Positions 34,834 through 44,997 of a DNA stretch of 64,000 nucleotides are shown piece after piece. Made by a program: the position numbers and the translations under genes. The stretch's first letter is position 1. Each line of letters begins with the position of its first letter. The DNA comes from UBA868 sp016776875 (GTDB lineage: Bacteria > Pseudomonadota > Gammaproteobacteria > Arenicellales > UBA868), in assembly GCA_051201585.1 (NCBI GenBank), contig CP179198.1, forward strand, positions 1,550,001 through 1,614,000, given 5' to 3'. Below the pieces are notes generated by a model, which worked only from the letters and a program-made list of their open reading frames with translations, was not told the origin of the DNA and searched no databases.

Positions 34834-37800
34834 GTTGATTAATCATTGGAATAATTTCTGAATAATTTTTTGCAACCTTTAATTGAGCGCGCGCGGCTTC
34901 CGAACCGGAATCTAAAAATGACTTTGAGCCAGCTACCCGATCTAACATGTTGTGATTTGGGATAAATGGGGTCCAAGACACCTGATAAGCGTAATCAGAA
35001 AATTTTGGCTTCGATCCAAACTGTGCCGGGTCGACTCTTGTAAAAACCAAATCCTCTACTGTTGCCACCACATCACCTTGGCTCAACACAAAAACAGAGG
35101 CGACCAGTTCGCGATCTGTTTCGGTAAATGGTCTTGAAAGCGAGACAAATACCTCATCGGGTATTTTCGCCGAGCTTAGTATTTCGACGCGTCGCGCTGC
35201 GATCGGCAAGTACGGGCTCCCTAGAGCCCTCAAAGGAACGGCGGCCACCTGAACAGCGCAATCGAGGAGTGCGGGATGAATAATAAATGTATCATTCGCG
35301 TCTTTTAGAGCTGTAGAGTTTTCAGAATCAAACCACGCTGCTACCGACTCCTCACTTGCGCATATCGTTTTAAGGCCCCGAAATTCTTGATCATGCTCGA
35401 TCCCAACTTCCCGCATCTGCTGATAAAAGACATCTGCGTTAACATCCTTGCCTATTTTTTTCCGATGAAAGTCGCCATAGGTTTCCGGCAGTACCAACGA
35501 GGGGCGTTTATCTGCGGTTGCTGAGGCGGACGCATGGAATGTCCAATCTGAATCATTAACCCGACTAAAGATCTGAATTGAAAATACATTGTCTGCCGTC
35601 TGGGAGATTGTTGTTTGTAATTGAAAACAATCCTTTTCCGGCAGGTTGAGCGCCGCGACGATATTGAAGTCCTCGATAAATGTCGGGAACCCCTCGGTCT
35701 TTAACGCTGAAATCATCAACTCTATAAATGCTGCGGCCGGCAAGATTGCATTTCCAAATACCGTGTGATGGGCAAGCCATTTGGAGTTTTTCAAAAAGAC
35801 CGTTTGATTAAAAATAATCACATCTTTACTGACAAGCGGAGATGAAAATTTAGCACCTAGGAGCGGATGACCTTCTGGGGTGGCAAGTGGGCCGCTCCGG
35901 TCAATGTCAATCCAATGACTGTCTGGCGAAAATGGATAATTTGGAAGCGCTATTGGGATATGCGACCGAGCTGGGAAAAATGTGTTCCAGTTCAACTCGA
36001 GACCCGCACAATAAAGTCTCCCCATGACTTCCGAAACTGATTCCGCTTCTGATTGACGAGGGCTTAAGCTAGAAATCCATATCGAGTCTCGAACAGATTG
36101 CGCCTCTTCTGATTCTCGACACTGCGTCACCAAGACAGGTCGCGGACCCACCTCCAACCCAATCACGGGCCCCTGCCTGATCAATCGTTCTGCGCAGCGG
36201 TCAAACCTCACTGGCGAAAGCGCTTGCTCCACCCAATATTCCGCGGAAATCTCGCCGCCGCCGGCCCAATCTCCACGCACGTTCAACAACATGGGGATTA
36301 CAGGCTCGCGAAACGTTCGACCCGCTAAAAATTTTTGGAAAGGCTCAACTACCGGCGCGATCGCTGTGCTGTGAAATGCTCGATCGACAGGGAGACGCCG
36401 ACATTCTATCTGCGCGACTCGAAGCGCATCCTCAAAACTTTTTACTTCACGTGGGGAGCCTGAATAAACAAGCCTGTCGGATGCGTTTTTTGCCGCGAGT
36501 TCGAGCCCAGTATGATCAGCAAGGAAGGTATAAACGACGTCCTCGGGAGCACGAACAGCAATCATTGCGCCCTGATCGACAAGCTCTTCCATAAGGCGTC
36601 CCCTTTCAAGGACAATTTCGATCCCATCGTTGGCGTCCAGAACACCGGCCGCCACCGCGGCAGCAAATTCACCGACACTATGTCCGACCACCTGTGTGGG
36701 TACAAGCCCAAAGCCTTCCCATAAGCGAACGAGAGCCACTTGGATCGCGAAGAGCACCGGTTGGGCAACTGAAGTTTTTGCGAACGGATCAAATAAATCG
36801 CCTTGGGATTCAAGACGCAAGATCTCCACAAGACTCCAATCCGTTTTTGACCGTATGATCTCATCGAAAACTTCAATCTGGGAGCGAAATTGATCGTATC
36901 GATCAAACAGCGTTAACCCCATTTGGGGGTAGTGCGCACCTTGGCCCGTGAATAGAAAAACGGTTTCTTTAAAATTGACATCGCCTACCTTGCCTCGCAT
37001 CACCATATTACTTTCCAAGCGATCGCGCATGCTGTCACCATCATTTAGGGTCAAAGCAGTTCGGAATCGAAGATGGCTTCGACCGGACCCGAGGTTCGCT
37101 AAGATCGCTCGTTTTTGGTCTGAATCAGCGTGGTCAATCTTTGATGCCACCGCATCCTCTAAATGTTGCAAGGCGCGCTCGGACTGCGCGGATAATAGAG
37201 CCAATTCAACAGGTTTCGGAGTGTGGGCTTCGGACTTCATCGCTTGATCATGTGGTGGCGATGACACAATCATGTGCGCATTGGTACCGCAGAAGCTAAA
37301 TGAACTCACTCCGGCATGACGCTCGTACGCGTTCCAATTTTTCGCGGTCGCCGGAATCTGCAACACATCCGCAGAATCCCAATCAATGTGAGGGCTCGGA
37401 GTAGAAAAGTTACAGTGTTTGGGAATTTTTCCGTTCGAGACCATCAAAATCGCTTTGATCAAGCCTGCAATTCCAGCCGCAGACTCTAGATGTCCAAAGT
37501 TAGTTTTAACTGATCCAACATAGAGAGGATCCACCCGTCCCTTAAAGACACGCCCGAGTGCTCCAATCTCGATTGGATCACCAAGCGGTGTACCCGTCCC
37601 ATGGGCCTCGATATACCCAATCTGATCAGGCGTCAATCGTGCGCGCTCAAGCGCCGCATTAATCACGTGCTCTTGCGCTGGACCATTTGGTACCGTTAGT
37701 CCCCCACTGGGTCCATCCTGATAAACCGCACTTCCGGGGAGAACAGCGATAACTCGGTCGCCATCGGAAACTGCTTTCGAGTATCGCTTCAGCAGAACAA

Positions 37801-38623
37801 CCCCGCAGCCTTCCCCGCGTCCATACCCATCAGCTTTGGCATCAAAAGTTTTACACCTTCCGTCCGGCGCGAGCATACGGGCCTGGCTAAAATTAATATG
37901 AGTCTCTGGCCCAAAAAATAGATTTACTCCGGCGACGACCGCGGTGTCACACTCCCCCATTCGAATCGCTTGGCATGCGAGATGGGCGGTAACCAATGAA
38001 GATGAGCAAGCGGTGTCTACACTCATACTTGGACCGCAAAAGCCAAATGAGTATGATATTCGTCCAGCCGCTGCGCAAAGCATGCCGCCGATGCCGGCAT
38101 GCTGGGTGATGTCTCGGGAATCTTCAGGCCAAAGCGTCCGCGCGCCGTATTCAAAATTCGAGATTCCGACGTACACTCCGACAGGCTTTCCTTCTAAAGA
38201 ATGAGCTGGGATCGTTGCGTTCTCAAAAGCTTCCCAAGTCACTTCCAAAAGCAGTCTATGCTGAGGATCCATACTTGCCGCTTCTTTCGGCGAAATTCCA
38301 AAAAAAGTTGCGTCAAACTCACTTATCCTGTCGAGAAAGCCCGCTTCCCGGGTGACGATCTTTCCGGGGGTTTGAGGAATCGAATCAAAATACTCGTCAG
38401 CATCCCATCGATCGGCGGGCACTCTACAGACCCCATCTCCGCCTGTATCAAGAAAATTCCAAAATGCTGATGGCGATCTCACTTCTCCTGGAAACCTACA
38501 GCCCATTCCCACGACCGCAACGAGATCTTCCGAGGCCGAAGCGTTTAACGCATTTACCTGAGACTGAAGCGAGTCAATCTCTTGCAAAGCGCGACGGATA
38601 TCTTCTTTTGAAGCGTTCATCAC
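34649..38623 (-). CDS. PKS module 3, N-terminal fragment: KS-AT-DH (frameshifted)
   Basis: 1324 residues. The N-terminus is a short coiled-coil (ALQEIDSLQSQVNALNA) for docking. Next come KS (DTACSSSLVTAH near 204, EAHGTGTPLGDP, KTNFGHLESAAG); AT (FTGQGAHYPQMG near 564, GHSVGEF near 647, Arg in LERGRLM, RAFHS near 747); and DH (HHTVFGNAILPA near 954, Asp in LLDCAVQ near 1124). It ends in SKNSSKA because one extra A in the A run at 34655-34658 (T on the plus strand) shifts the frame. The true protein continues into the methyltransferase entry and totals about 2,200 residues. The start is GTG at 38623 (ATG at 38620), with AGGAGG about 11 bases upstream overlapping the stop of the previous gene. 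Confidence 0.9.
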   Translation of the reverse strand: MMNASKEDIRRALQEIDSLQSQVNALNASASEDLVAVVGMGCRFPGEVRSPSAFWNFLDTGGDGVCRVPADRWDADEYFDSIPQTPGKIVTREAGFLDRISEFDATFFGISPKEAASMDPQHRLLLEVTWEAFENATIPAHSLEGKPVGVYVGISNFEYGARTLWPEDSRDITQHAGIGGMLCAAAGRISYSFGFCGPSMSVDTACSSSLVTAHLACQAIRMGECDTAVVAGVNLFFGPETHINFSQARMLAPDGRCKTFDAKADGYGRGEGCGVVLLKRYSKAVSDGDRVIAVLPGSAVYQDGPSGGLTVPNGPAQEHVINAALERARLTPDQIGYIEAHGTGTPLGDPIEIGALGRVFKGRVDPLYVGSVKTNFGHLESAAGIAGLIKAILMVSNGKIPKHCNFSTPSPHIDWDSADVLQIPATAKNWNAYERHAGVSSFSFCGTNAHMIVSSPPHDQAMKSEAHTPKPVELALLSAQSERALQHLEDAVASKIDHADSDQKRAILANLGSGRSHLRFRTALTLNDGDSMRDRLESNMVMRGKVGDVNFKETVFLFTGQGAHYPQMGLTLFDRYDQFRSQIEVFDEIIRSKTDWSLVEILRLESQGDLFDPFAKTSVAQPVLFAIQVALVRLWEGFGLVPTQVVGHSVGEFAAAVAAGVLDANDGIEIVLERGRLMEELVDQGAMIAVRAPEDVVYTFLADHTGLELAAKNASDRLVYSGSPREVKSFEDALRVAQIECRRLPVDRAFHSTAIAPVVEPFQKFLAGRTFREPVIPMLLNVRGDWAGGGEISAEYWVEQALSPVRFDRCAERLIRQGPVIGLEVGPRPVLVTQCRESEEAQSVRDSIWISSLSPRQSEAESVSEVMGRLYCAGLELNWNTFFPARSHIPIALPNYPFSPDSHWIDIDRSGPLATPEGHPLLGAKFSSPLVSKDVIIFNQTVFLKNSKWLAHHTVFGNAILPAAAFIELMISALKTEGFPTFIEDFNIVAALNLPEKDCFQLQTTISQTADNVFSIQIFSRVNDSDWTFHASASATADKRPSLVLPETYGDFHRKKIGKDVNADVFYQQMREVGIEHDQEFRGLKTICASEESVAAWFDSENSTALKDANDTFIIHPALLDCAVQVAAVPLRALGSPYLPIAARRVEILSSAKIPDEVFVSLSRPFTETDRELVASVFVLSQGDVVATVEDLVFTRVDPAQFGSKPKFSDYAYQVSWTPFIPNHNMLDRVAGSKSFLDSGSEAARAQLKVAKNYSEIIPMINQLARRFASIAVKDSQDQSEAFRNSNYETQQQLRRYSQMLDDETANTGRHAYAADASKNSSKA

Positions 38624-38638
38624 TCGTCTGAGAGCCTC

Positions 38639-41176
38639 CTAACCCAGACTTTCTTTTAATCGATGCAAGGCCGACGCCAAGGCATCGACCTCATTCTGCG
38701 AAGGAGCGTCTTTGCTAACTCGCTGGCTATCTCGACCGGTCTCATCCAGAGGGTTCACGAATTCTTCAACAAGATAATGGGCCAGTCGATCCACAGTTGG
38801 AAAGTCAAATAAAAGTGTAGAACCGAGAGGCACCCCTAAATCTTGTTGCAACTTACTTTTGAGTTGCATCGCGATTAAGGAATCTACCCCGATATCAAAA
38901 AGCCGGTCGTTAACATTTATCTCACCGGCATCTAGAAGCAGTATCGATGACACTAGCGCTCGCAGGTGATCACTCATTAAGGTCTTTCGCTGCTTTACAG
39001 AGCGCTTTCGAATAATCTTGAGGAAGTGATCATCGGAGGACCTATTTCCAGGTTCTGCTATTAAGTCAGAAAAAATAGGGTCTCGTGAAATCCACCGTTG
39101 CCAATTTACAGGGGCAATGATTTGATGACCGCCCTTGAGAAGTTCGATATCGTTAAAAACCGACATGGCTCTAGCCGGGGAAATAAGCTCCACCCCTTGA
39201 GTCTGCAAATTTTGAAGCTGACTTTTTTCTAGACGGCCAGCCATTCCAACTCCGTTCCATGGCCCCCAACCGAGCGACGTAATATTCGCCCGCCCCATGC
39301 TGGCTACTGCATCAAGATAAGCATTGACCGACGCATAATTTGCCTGACCCTCACTGCCAGCCACTGAGACGAACGACGAGAAAAAGATGATTGGAACTTC
39401 CGGATGCGTGTCACTGTAACACCTCAAGCCATCTGCAATCTGTACTTTCGAAGCGAATAGGCCGGAAAACTCCGTCCAACTCATCGCCTCCAGGCTTTTA
39501 TCTGCAGTCGTACCGGCGAGATGAAAAATAGCGCCGACGGGTCGATCAAGGGAATCTAACTCTAGGTCTGCAACATCATATCGGCCATTTTCAGGAAAGT
39601 TTATTACGCAGAAAGAAACACCATTATTCTTTTGTTCTTTAAGAAAATCCAACGCCTCTGAAGAATTAGTATGTCGGCGACCTACGATTACAATATGTTT
39701 CACACCTCGATTAACCAACCATCTAACAACCGACCCCCCAATGCCGCCATGCCCGCCGATCAATACGTAAGCATGGGACGCCTTTATCTGAAGTCCATCG
39801 CCGCGATCGCGATCCGTCTTGATCAAACGCGGTATGTGTAGGCTTTTATCGCGAATAACAAACTGCGATTCTCTACCGACACTTAAAGCAACGCTGGCAA
39901 TCAGATCTGCAGACTCACTAATACCTCTCGACTCTGCATCGATCACCTTGATTGGAAAATCCGGCAATTCACGCAAAGCCGATCTGATTAAACCCCAAGT
40001 CATCGCCTGAAGCGGACGAGACACAAAGTCATATTCTGACGCCTGCACGGCTCCGGTTGTAACGACAACATAGGAGAGTGAATGAGGGTGCTTTATTAAA
40101 GATTTAAGTGCAGTAAAACTAGGTCCGCAAACACTCCACAGGTCTTCTTGGGATAGGTCTGTGTTTGCCAGGTTGGAAATCAGTCTGCAGTCAATTATTC
40201 CCCGCCAACCATCTGCAGCAACGGGCTTTTCCGTTGATAAAATATTTTGAAGATGCGCCAATTCATCCTCGACGGTATTCCTATCGCCTTCCGAGAGGCC
40301 TGACAACGCGCGAACCACTACCTGCCCTTTCGACTCAAGCGCCTTAATAATCGAGGAACACAACTGATCGTCCTGCCCAAAAAACAACCAGGCGCCCGAA
40401 TCCCGGTTCTCGGAATTCAGTTCAGTGGGGCGCCAGTCAAGCGTTAAAAAATCTTCCCCATCAATCATCGACTCATCCTGGAGGAAGTCTCGAGTAACCC
40501 GCTTTGCCCTCACCCCCTGGAGGCGCAAAAGTAATTGGTTTTCAGCATCAAGAATTTCGATGCTGCCATTAATCTGACCCCTATCGAAGTCCAGATCATG
40601 AATCTCAACTCGTGCAAAACAATCAATCGATGGATCAAATCCGGAATATTGGATTAAATCAATCCCTACGGGAACATAGGTTTCGAATTCAGGCACCCCT
40701 GCAACATATACAAACACGCCGAAGCAAGAGTCTACTAAGCCCGGAGGCAGTCTCCAATTAAAACCGGGATTCGATACAACCGGCCGAGATAAACCAACGT
40801 GACCCAATCGAAGACCAGTCCGGCAACTGTCCACCCAATGATAAGACGGGCCTGCATCGATTTGCCGCCTGTGTTGAGCGGCATATATTTCTTCAGGCGC
40901 GAGATGTTCAACTCCTGGGCCATCAACCGGATTAACGCCTGCGTCCCGACTGCCATCATGAGCTATCCTCAGCTGTCCGTGAGCATGTACCCGCTCACGA
41001 TCTCCTGAAGAAATTGAGCTGGAAAGCTCAAACGTTCCTTTTGAGACATCCTGACTGACTTCAAGCTGAAGCCACCTCGACCGATCTCCTGAAAGACTTA
41101 ATGCCTGGGGGAATTCAAGTTGCTCAATCTCAAACTTTTCCGATCCGCTTATTTCCAGAAATGCCTCTGTTAGCAT
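38639..41176 (-). CDS. PKS module 2, C-terminal fragment: DH(rest)-KR-ACP (frameshifted)
   Basis: This continues the module begun at 44112. The opening residues (MLTEAFLEI) are the helix that follows the HxxxG motif of a DH domain, so this is not a natural N-terminus. The DH second motif is PGLVDSCFG near 160. After a structural KR half (about 260-450) comes the active KR (LIGGHGGIGGSVV near 479, Tyr in QANYASVNAYLDA near 614) and an ACP (FDIGVDSLIAMQ near 765). A C-terminal helix (ALASALHRLKESLG) is a likely docking element for module 3. There is no enoylreductase, so this step should leave a double bond. The frame break lies at 41183-41187. Confidence 0.88.
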   Translation of the reverse strand: MLTEAFLEISGSEKFEIEQLEFPQALSLSGDRSRWLQLEVSQDVSKGTFELSSSISSGDRERVHAHGQLRIAHDGSRDAGVNPVDGPGVEHLAPEEIYAAQHRRQIDAGPSYHWVDSCRTGLRLGHVGLSRPVVSNPGFNWRLPPGLVDSCFGVFVYVAGVPEFETYVPVGIDLIQYSGFDPSIDCFARVEIHDLDFDRGQINGSIEILDAENQLLLRLQGVRAKRVTRDFLQDESMIDGEDFLTLDWRPTELNSENRDSGAWLFFGQDDQLCSSIIKALESKGQVVVRALSGLSEGDRNTVEDELAHLQNILSTEKPVAADGWRGIIDCRLISNLANTDLSQEDLWSVCGPSFTALKSLIKHPHSLSYVVVTTGAVQASEYDFVSRPLQAMTWGLIRSALRELPDFPIKVIDAESRGISESADLIASVALSVGRESQFVIRDKSLHIPRLIKTDRDRGDGLQIKASHAYVLIGGHGGIGGSVVRWLVNRGVKHIVIVGRRHTNSSEALDFLKEQKNNGVSFCVINFPENGRYDVADLELDSLDRPVGAIFHLAGTTADKSLEAMSWTEFSGLFASKVQIADGLRCYSDTHPEVPIIFFSSFVSVAGSEGQANYASVNAYLDAVASMGRANITSLGWGPWNGVGMAGRLEKSQLQNLQTQGVELISPARAMSVFNDIELLKGGHQIIAPVNWQRWISRDPIFSDLIAEPGNRSSDDHFLKIIRKRSVKQRKTLMSDHLRALVSSILLLDAGEINVNDRLFDIGVDSLIAMQLKSKLQQDLGVPLGSTLLFDFPTVDRLAHYLVEEFVNPLDETGRDSQRVSKDAPSQNEVDALASALHRLKESLG

Positions 41177-44112
41177 TGCGAGAAAAATGCTCCCGAAACC
41201 ACCCGATCGCCAAAAACATGATGATCATCTAGTTCAGGAAAATCATTAATTGAAATTTGACGTTGAAAAATTTCAGCGGTTAGCGCTTTTGATCGAACGT
41301 GCAATGTCCAGGCATCAAGCCTGTCTTCAGGTTGCGGGCGCCCAGGTGTTGCAACTGGAGGCCGGCTTCGATAATTTTTACGCTCAAAAGGGTAAGTCGG
41401 TAGGTCGACCTGCCGGTTCGGTTCTGGACTCAGTTTGATCGGATGACCACAGACCCAGAGACGCCCGCACGCTTTTAAAAAGGTATCCGAATCAGGGGAC
41501 GACCTATGCAAACTCGCGATCCATCTGTGCGGATGACTTCCTTCTGTCTCGTCCACTGACTCATCCAAAATTTCCTTCATGATTGGCAGTAAGGTGGGGT
41601 GTCCTCCGATTTCGACCCACGAACCAATTGATTGATTATCAATGTTTTTCATGCCGTCAAAAAAACGAACCGGCGATAACATCTGCTGTGACCAGTAATT
41701 TGAATCAAACTGGTCTGAATCGAAAAGAGCACCGGTCAAGTTAAGGGATATTGGTATTTGAGGCGACTGAAAATCAATGGTCTTAATGTTTTCCTGTAAG
41801 CGATCGGCTGCCTCGACAAAATCTCGGGAATGAAATGCATGGGAGACATTGAGCTCCTTGACCTGAACGTCTTTTTCGGCAAAACGACCGAGAAGACTGC
41901 TTATTCGATCTGTCGGGGCAGAAATCACGGTCGAATTTGGGCCATTCACAGCCGCAATTACCTCTTCAGGCGCAATCAATAATTGCTTTACCTCGCGCTC
42001 CGCCATAGACACTGCGACCATTCCGCCAGGCGCGGTGACTTTTCCCATCAGGTCGGCGCGAGAAACGATCAAGCGCACAGCATCTTCCAATCCCATCACC
42101 CCTGCGCATAACGCAGCCGCAACTTCACCCACACTATGTCCAATCACAAACGCTGGCTCTATGCCTCGGGCCTTCCATAGTTGGCATAGCGCATACTGAA
42201 CCGTAAAAATTGCTATCTGCGCGTTTTCTGTCCGATTGATTTTCTCGTCTTTATTCGTGATCAGATCGACGATTTTTTTTCCGCTCTGATTTTCAATAAG
42301 GCTCGCGCAGTGATCAAATGCGTCTCGAAACGCTACACTCTGCTGATATAACCCGCTCCCCATACCAACATATTGCGATCCTTGTCCTGAGAACGCGAAT
42401 CCAATTTTTGCGGGCAATGCCCTGCTTTTATGCTGAAGAACTGCTGGATGGGAGTCCCCTCTCGCAACAATATGCAATCGGTCGATTAATTGCTCCCGCG
42501 TTGTCCCTAGCACCGCAATTCGATACAAATGCTCAGCGCGACAGTCGATGATGCTCGCAGCCAAAGCATGTGGTTCAATTTTTGATTTTGAAAATAACGC
42601 TTCATATCGTTGAGATAAAGCGACAAGAGCACTTTTGCTTCTCGCTGAAAGCATCAGAACGGTAGGTTCGGAAATTGTTTCCTTAGGGGTGCGCTGGCCC
42701 GGTGTTTCTTGACACTCATAACTTGAAAATACGATATGGGCGTTGGTCCCGCTAAACCCAAACGAGCTAACACCAGCGTGCACCTCTTTATCATTCGGCA
42801 GAGGACGACCACGTCCTGACGCAACTTCGATGGGCAGCTCATCCCAGGCAATTAATGGATTAACGTTTTCAAGATTAAGATGTTGGGGTACCTGTCGATT
42901 TTTCAGTGCGAGAACGGTTTTGATCGCGCCGGCGATCCCTGCTGCTGCCTCAAGATGACCGATATTGGTTTTCAATGATCCAATAACTAACGGTCTTTTT
43001 TTATCTCGCGCTCCGAATACCTCCCCTAGGGCGCCCACTTCAATTGGATCACCGAGCGATGTACCGGTACCATGCGCCTCCACGAATGAAACATCGCTCG
43101 GTTGCAATTTCGAACGCCTTAAAGCTTCCCGAATAACCCGCACCTGCGCCGGACCGCTTGGGACCGTCAACCCGCCACTGGGCCCGTCCTGATTGACAGC
43201 GGACCCTCGCATGACTGCGACAATTTTGTCATGGTCTTTCTCAGCATCCCTTAATCGTTTCAGGATAAATACGCCACAACCTTCGCCACGCACATAGCCG
43301 TTCGCGTCTTTATCAAATGTTCTGCAACGGCCGTCTGGCGACAACATCTTAGCTTGTGAGAACGTTACCGAAAATCCGGGATGCGCATTGATCTGAACAC
43401 CGCCTGCTATTGCGAGATCGCACTCTTTCCTTCTTAAGCTATCAGCAGCCAAATGAAGAGAAACGAGCGAGGATGAACAGGCCGTATCGACAACGAAACT
43501 CGGGCCAAGCAAGCCGTAAAAATACGAGACACGTCCAGCTAATGGCCCGAATGCGCAACCGCTTCCGTGGTATCCGTCTACTTCATCAAGCGAACCACCC
43601 ATTAATCCCAGAGAATTATCCGGACTACTTGCGCCAATGAATACCCCTGTATTGGAATTGTAGAGGCGCTTCGGCGTGATGTTTCCATGTTCCAATGCCT
43701 GCCAAACAACCTCCAGCAGTAACGCCTGTTGGGGATCAAGACTCCTAGCCTCAACGGGTGCAATACCAAAAAATCCTGCGTCGAATTCCAGCCCTTCGGA
43801 GATAAATCCACCACGCTTACTTGTAATTTTCCCGGATAAAGTTGGGTCATCACTGACGAAAAGATTGCTATCCCAACGATCAGGAGGTGTCTCACTGAGG
43901 CCTTCTCGACCTTCGTTTAACAAGTGCCAAAACTGATCGACGTCATTGGAGTCACCCGGAAGTCGACACCCTACCCCAATGACAGCAATTGGCTCCTGCT
44001 GATCATCCTGTAGCCGCCGGTTCTCTTCGCGAAGACGCTTGATTTCTTCAAGCGCCTTCGCCATCAATTTTTTATCATTGTCCCTTGTCGCTGAATCTGC
44101 TCTGTCGGTCAC
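41170..44112 (-). CDS. PKS module 2, N-terminal fragment: KS-AT-DH(start) (frameshifted)
   Basis: 980 residues. A charged coiled-coil docking helix (ALEEIKRLREENRRLQDD) leads into KS (DTACSSSLVSLH near 214, EAHGTGTSLGDP, KTNIGHLEAAAG). The AT has FSGQGSQYVGMG near 574, GHSVGEV near 662, Arg in VSRADLM and HAFHS near 757, the malonyl-type signature. The frame then enters a DH (HHVFGDRVVSG) and stops after SGAFFSQC. One missing T in a T5 run (A5 on the plus strand, 41183-41187) accounts for this; with six T's the chain reads SGAFFLAMLTEAF. The start is GTG at 44112 and overlaps the stop of module 1 (GTGA), so translation is coupled. The full protein is about 1,825 residues: KS-AT-DH-KR-ACP. Confidence 0.9.
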   Translation of the reverse strand: MTDRADSATRDNDKKLMAKALEEIKRLREENRRLQDDQQEPIAVIGVGCRLPGDSNDVDQFWHLLNEGREGLSETPPDRWDSNLFVSDDPTLSGKITSKRGGFISEGLEFDAGFFGIAPVEARSLDPQQALLLEVVWQALEHGNITPKRLYNSNTGVFIGASSPDNSLGLMGGSLDEVDGYHGSGCAFGPLAGRVSYFYGLLGPSFVVDTACSSSLVSLHLAADSLRRKECDLAIAGGVQINAHPGFSVTFSQAKMLSPDGRCRTFDKDANGYVRGEGCGVFILKRLRDAEKDHDKIVAVMRGSAVNQDGPSGGLTVPSGPAQVRVIREALRRSKLQPSDVSFVEAHGTGTSLGDPIEVGALGEVFGARDKKRPLVIGSLKTNIGHLEAAAGIAGAIKTVLALKNRQVPQHLNLENVNPLIAWDELPIEVASGRGRPLPNDKEVHAGVSSFGFSGTNAHIVFSSYECQETPGQRTPKETISEPTVLMLSARSKSALVALSQRYEALFSKSKIEPHALAASIIDCRAEHLYRIAVLGTTREQLIDRLHIVARGDSHPAVLQHKSRALPAKIGFAFSGQGSQYVGMGSGLYQQSVAFRDAFDHCASLIENQSGKKIVDLITNKDEKINRTENAQIAIFTVQYALCQLWKARGIEPAFVIGHSVGEVAAALCAGVMGLEDAVRLIVSRADLMGKVTAPGGMVAVSMAEREVKQLLIAPEEVIAAVNGPNSTVISAPTDRISSLLGRFAEKDVQVKELNVSHAFHSRDFVEAADRLQENIKTIDFQSPQIPISLNLTGALFDSDQFDSNYWSQQMLSPVRFFDGMKNIDNQSIGSWVEIGGHPTLLPIMKEILDESVDETEGSHPHRWIASLHRSSPDSDTFLKACGRLWVCGHPIKLSPEPNRQVDLPTYPFERKNYRSRPPVATPGRPQPEDRLDAWTLHVRSKALTAEIFQRQISINDFPELDDHHVFGDRVVSGAFFSQC

Positions 44113-44939
44113 GTCTTTTCCAACTCCCGACTCAGCAAGACAGCAATATCATCTTCGGGCGGTTCATGATCGAGTCCGTCTTCCGCCAAAGAATTTGCAG
44201 ACTCTGGTTTCATATATTTTGCGTCGGGAAACAGACTTTCTATCTGATCTGCAAGATACTCTGAAAGAGCAGCAACATTGGGATAGTCAAATAATAAGGT
44301 ACTCCGAAGTTTCAACCCCAACTCCCGACCCACCCGATTCCTGAGCTCCACCGCACCGAGCGAGTCAAGTCCAAGATCAAACAACGCGGATAAATGATCA
44401 AGCTGCTGACTTTTACCTAACCCCCTCAATGCTGCACCAATCTCCACGAGGAGGTATTCGGCGAGGGTATCAACCCGATCTTCTTTTTTCATTTCAATCA
44501 ATCGATCGGTAAAGTCGGTTGATTGACTTTGCCCTTCAGAGCTACGGCCTTTCGGGGTTTCTATCCTGCTAGTCGACTCGGCGTTAGACGACTGAAACCC
44601 GGCTGCAATTACGCTGACATGCTGATCCCCAATTGCTTGCTCCATCAGCCCTAACGCCGCTCTATTCTCCATCGGACGGTAACCTTGTTGAGATAAATAA
44701 GCCAGCAGTTCTGGACCTCTACGGACAGCCATGCCAACGTCATTCCACGGCCCCCAGTCAATCAGCGTGACAGGAAGCCCTCTAGACACGCGTCTTTCAG
44801 CGATCGACATCATCGCCGCATTGGCCGCCGAGTAAGCAGTCTGTCCAGCATTGCCAAATACCGCTGCGACCGATGAAAAAAGCACAAACTCACGCAACTG
44901 ATGATCGCTGGAAAACTGGTCCAGATAGTGCGCGCCCAA
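44109..44939 (-). CDS. PKS module 1, C-terminal fragment: KR(rest)-ACP (frameshifted)
   Basis: This is the tail of the protein that begins at 51549. The genuine frame can be followed upstream of this ATG to about 45048, where the KR sequence (AGHVCTGIYHCAGIVDD) continues from the previous fragment. It carries the KR catalytic region (FVLFSSVAAVFGNAG, Tyr in TAYSAANAAM) and an ACP (FDLGLDSLGAVEL, then FDYPNVAALSEYL). The last 40 residues are acidic (EPPEDDIAVLLSRELEKT), typical of a C-terminal docking domain that pairs with the coiled-coil at the start of module 2. The stop overlaps the GTG of module 2. The ATG at 44939 is not a real start. Confidence 0.88.
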   Translation of the reverse strand: MGAHYLDQFSSDHQLREFVLFSSVAAVFGNAGQTAYSAANAAMMSIAERRVSRGLPVTLIDWGPWNDVGMAVRRGPELLAYLSQQGYRPMENRAALGLMEQAIGDQHVSVIAAGFQSSNAESTSRIETPKGRSSEGQSQSTDFTDRLIEMKKEDRVDTLAEYLLVEIGAALRGLGKSQQLDHLSALFDLGLDSLGAVELRNRVGRELGLKLRSTLLFDYPNVAALSEYLADQIESLFPDAKYMKPESANSLAEDGLDHEPPEDDIAVLLSRELEKT

Positions 44940-44997
44940 TAGCTTGGGTCGTATGACAGTCGCTATTCCGGATCGAGAATTACCCCCGGCTGGACGA

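Noticed and set aside
41170..41176. Reading the ATGCTAA overlap as two naturally separate, coupled genes
   Set aside because: The join falls in the middle of a DH domain, right after its catalytic His motif; one added base restores a continuous DH.
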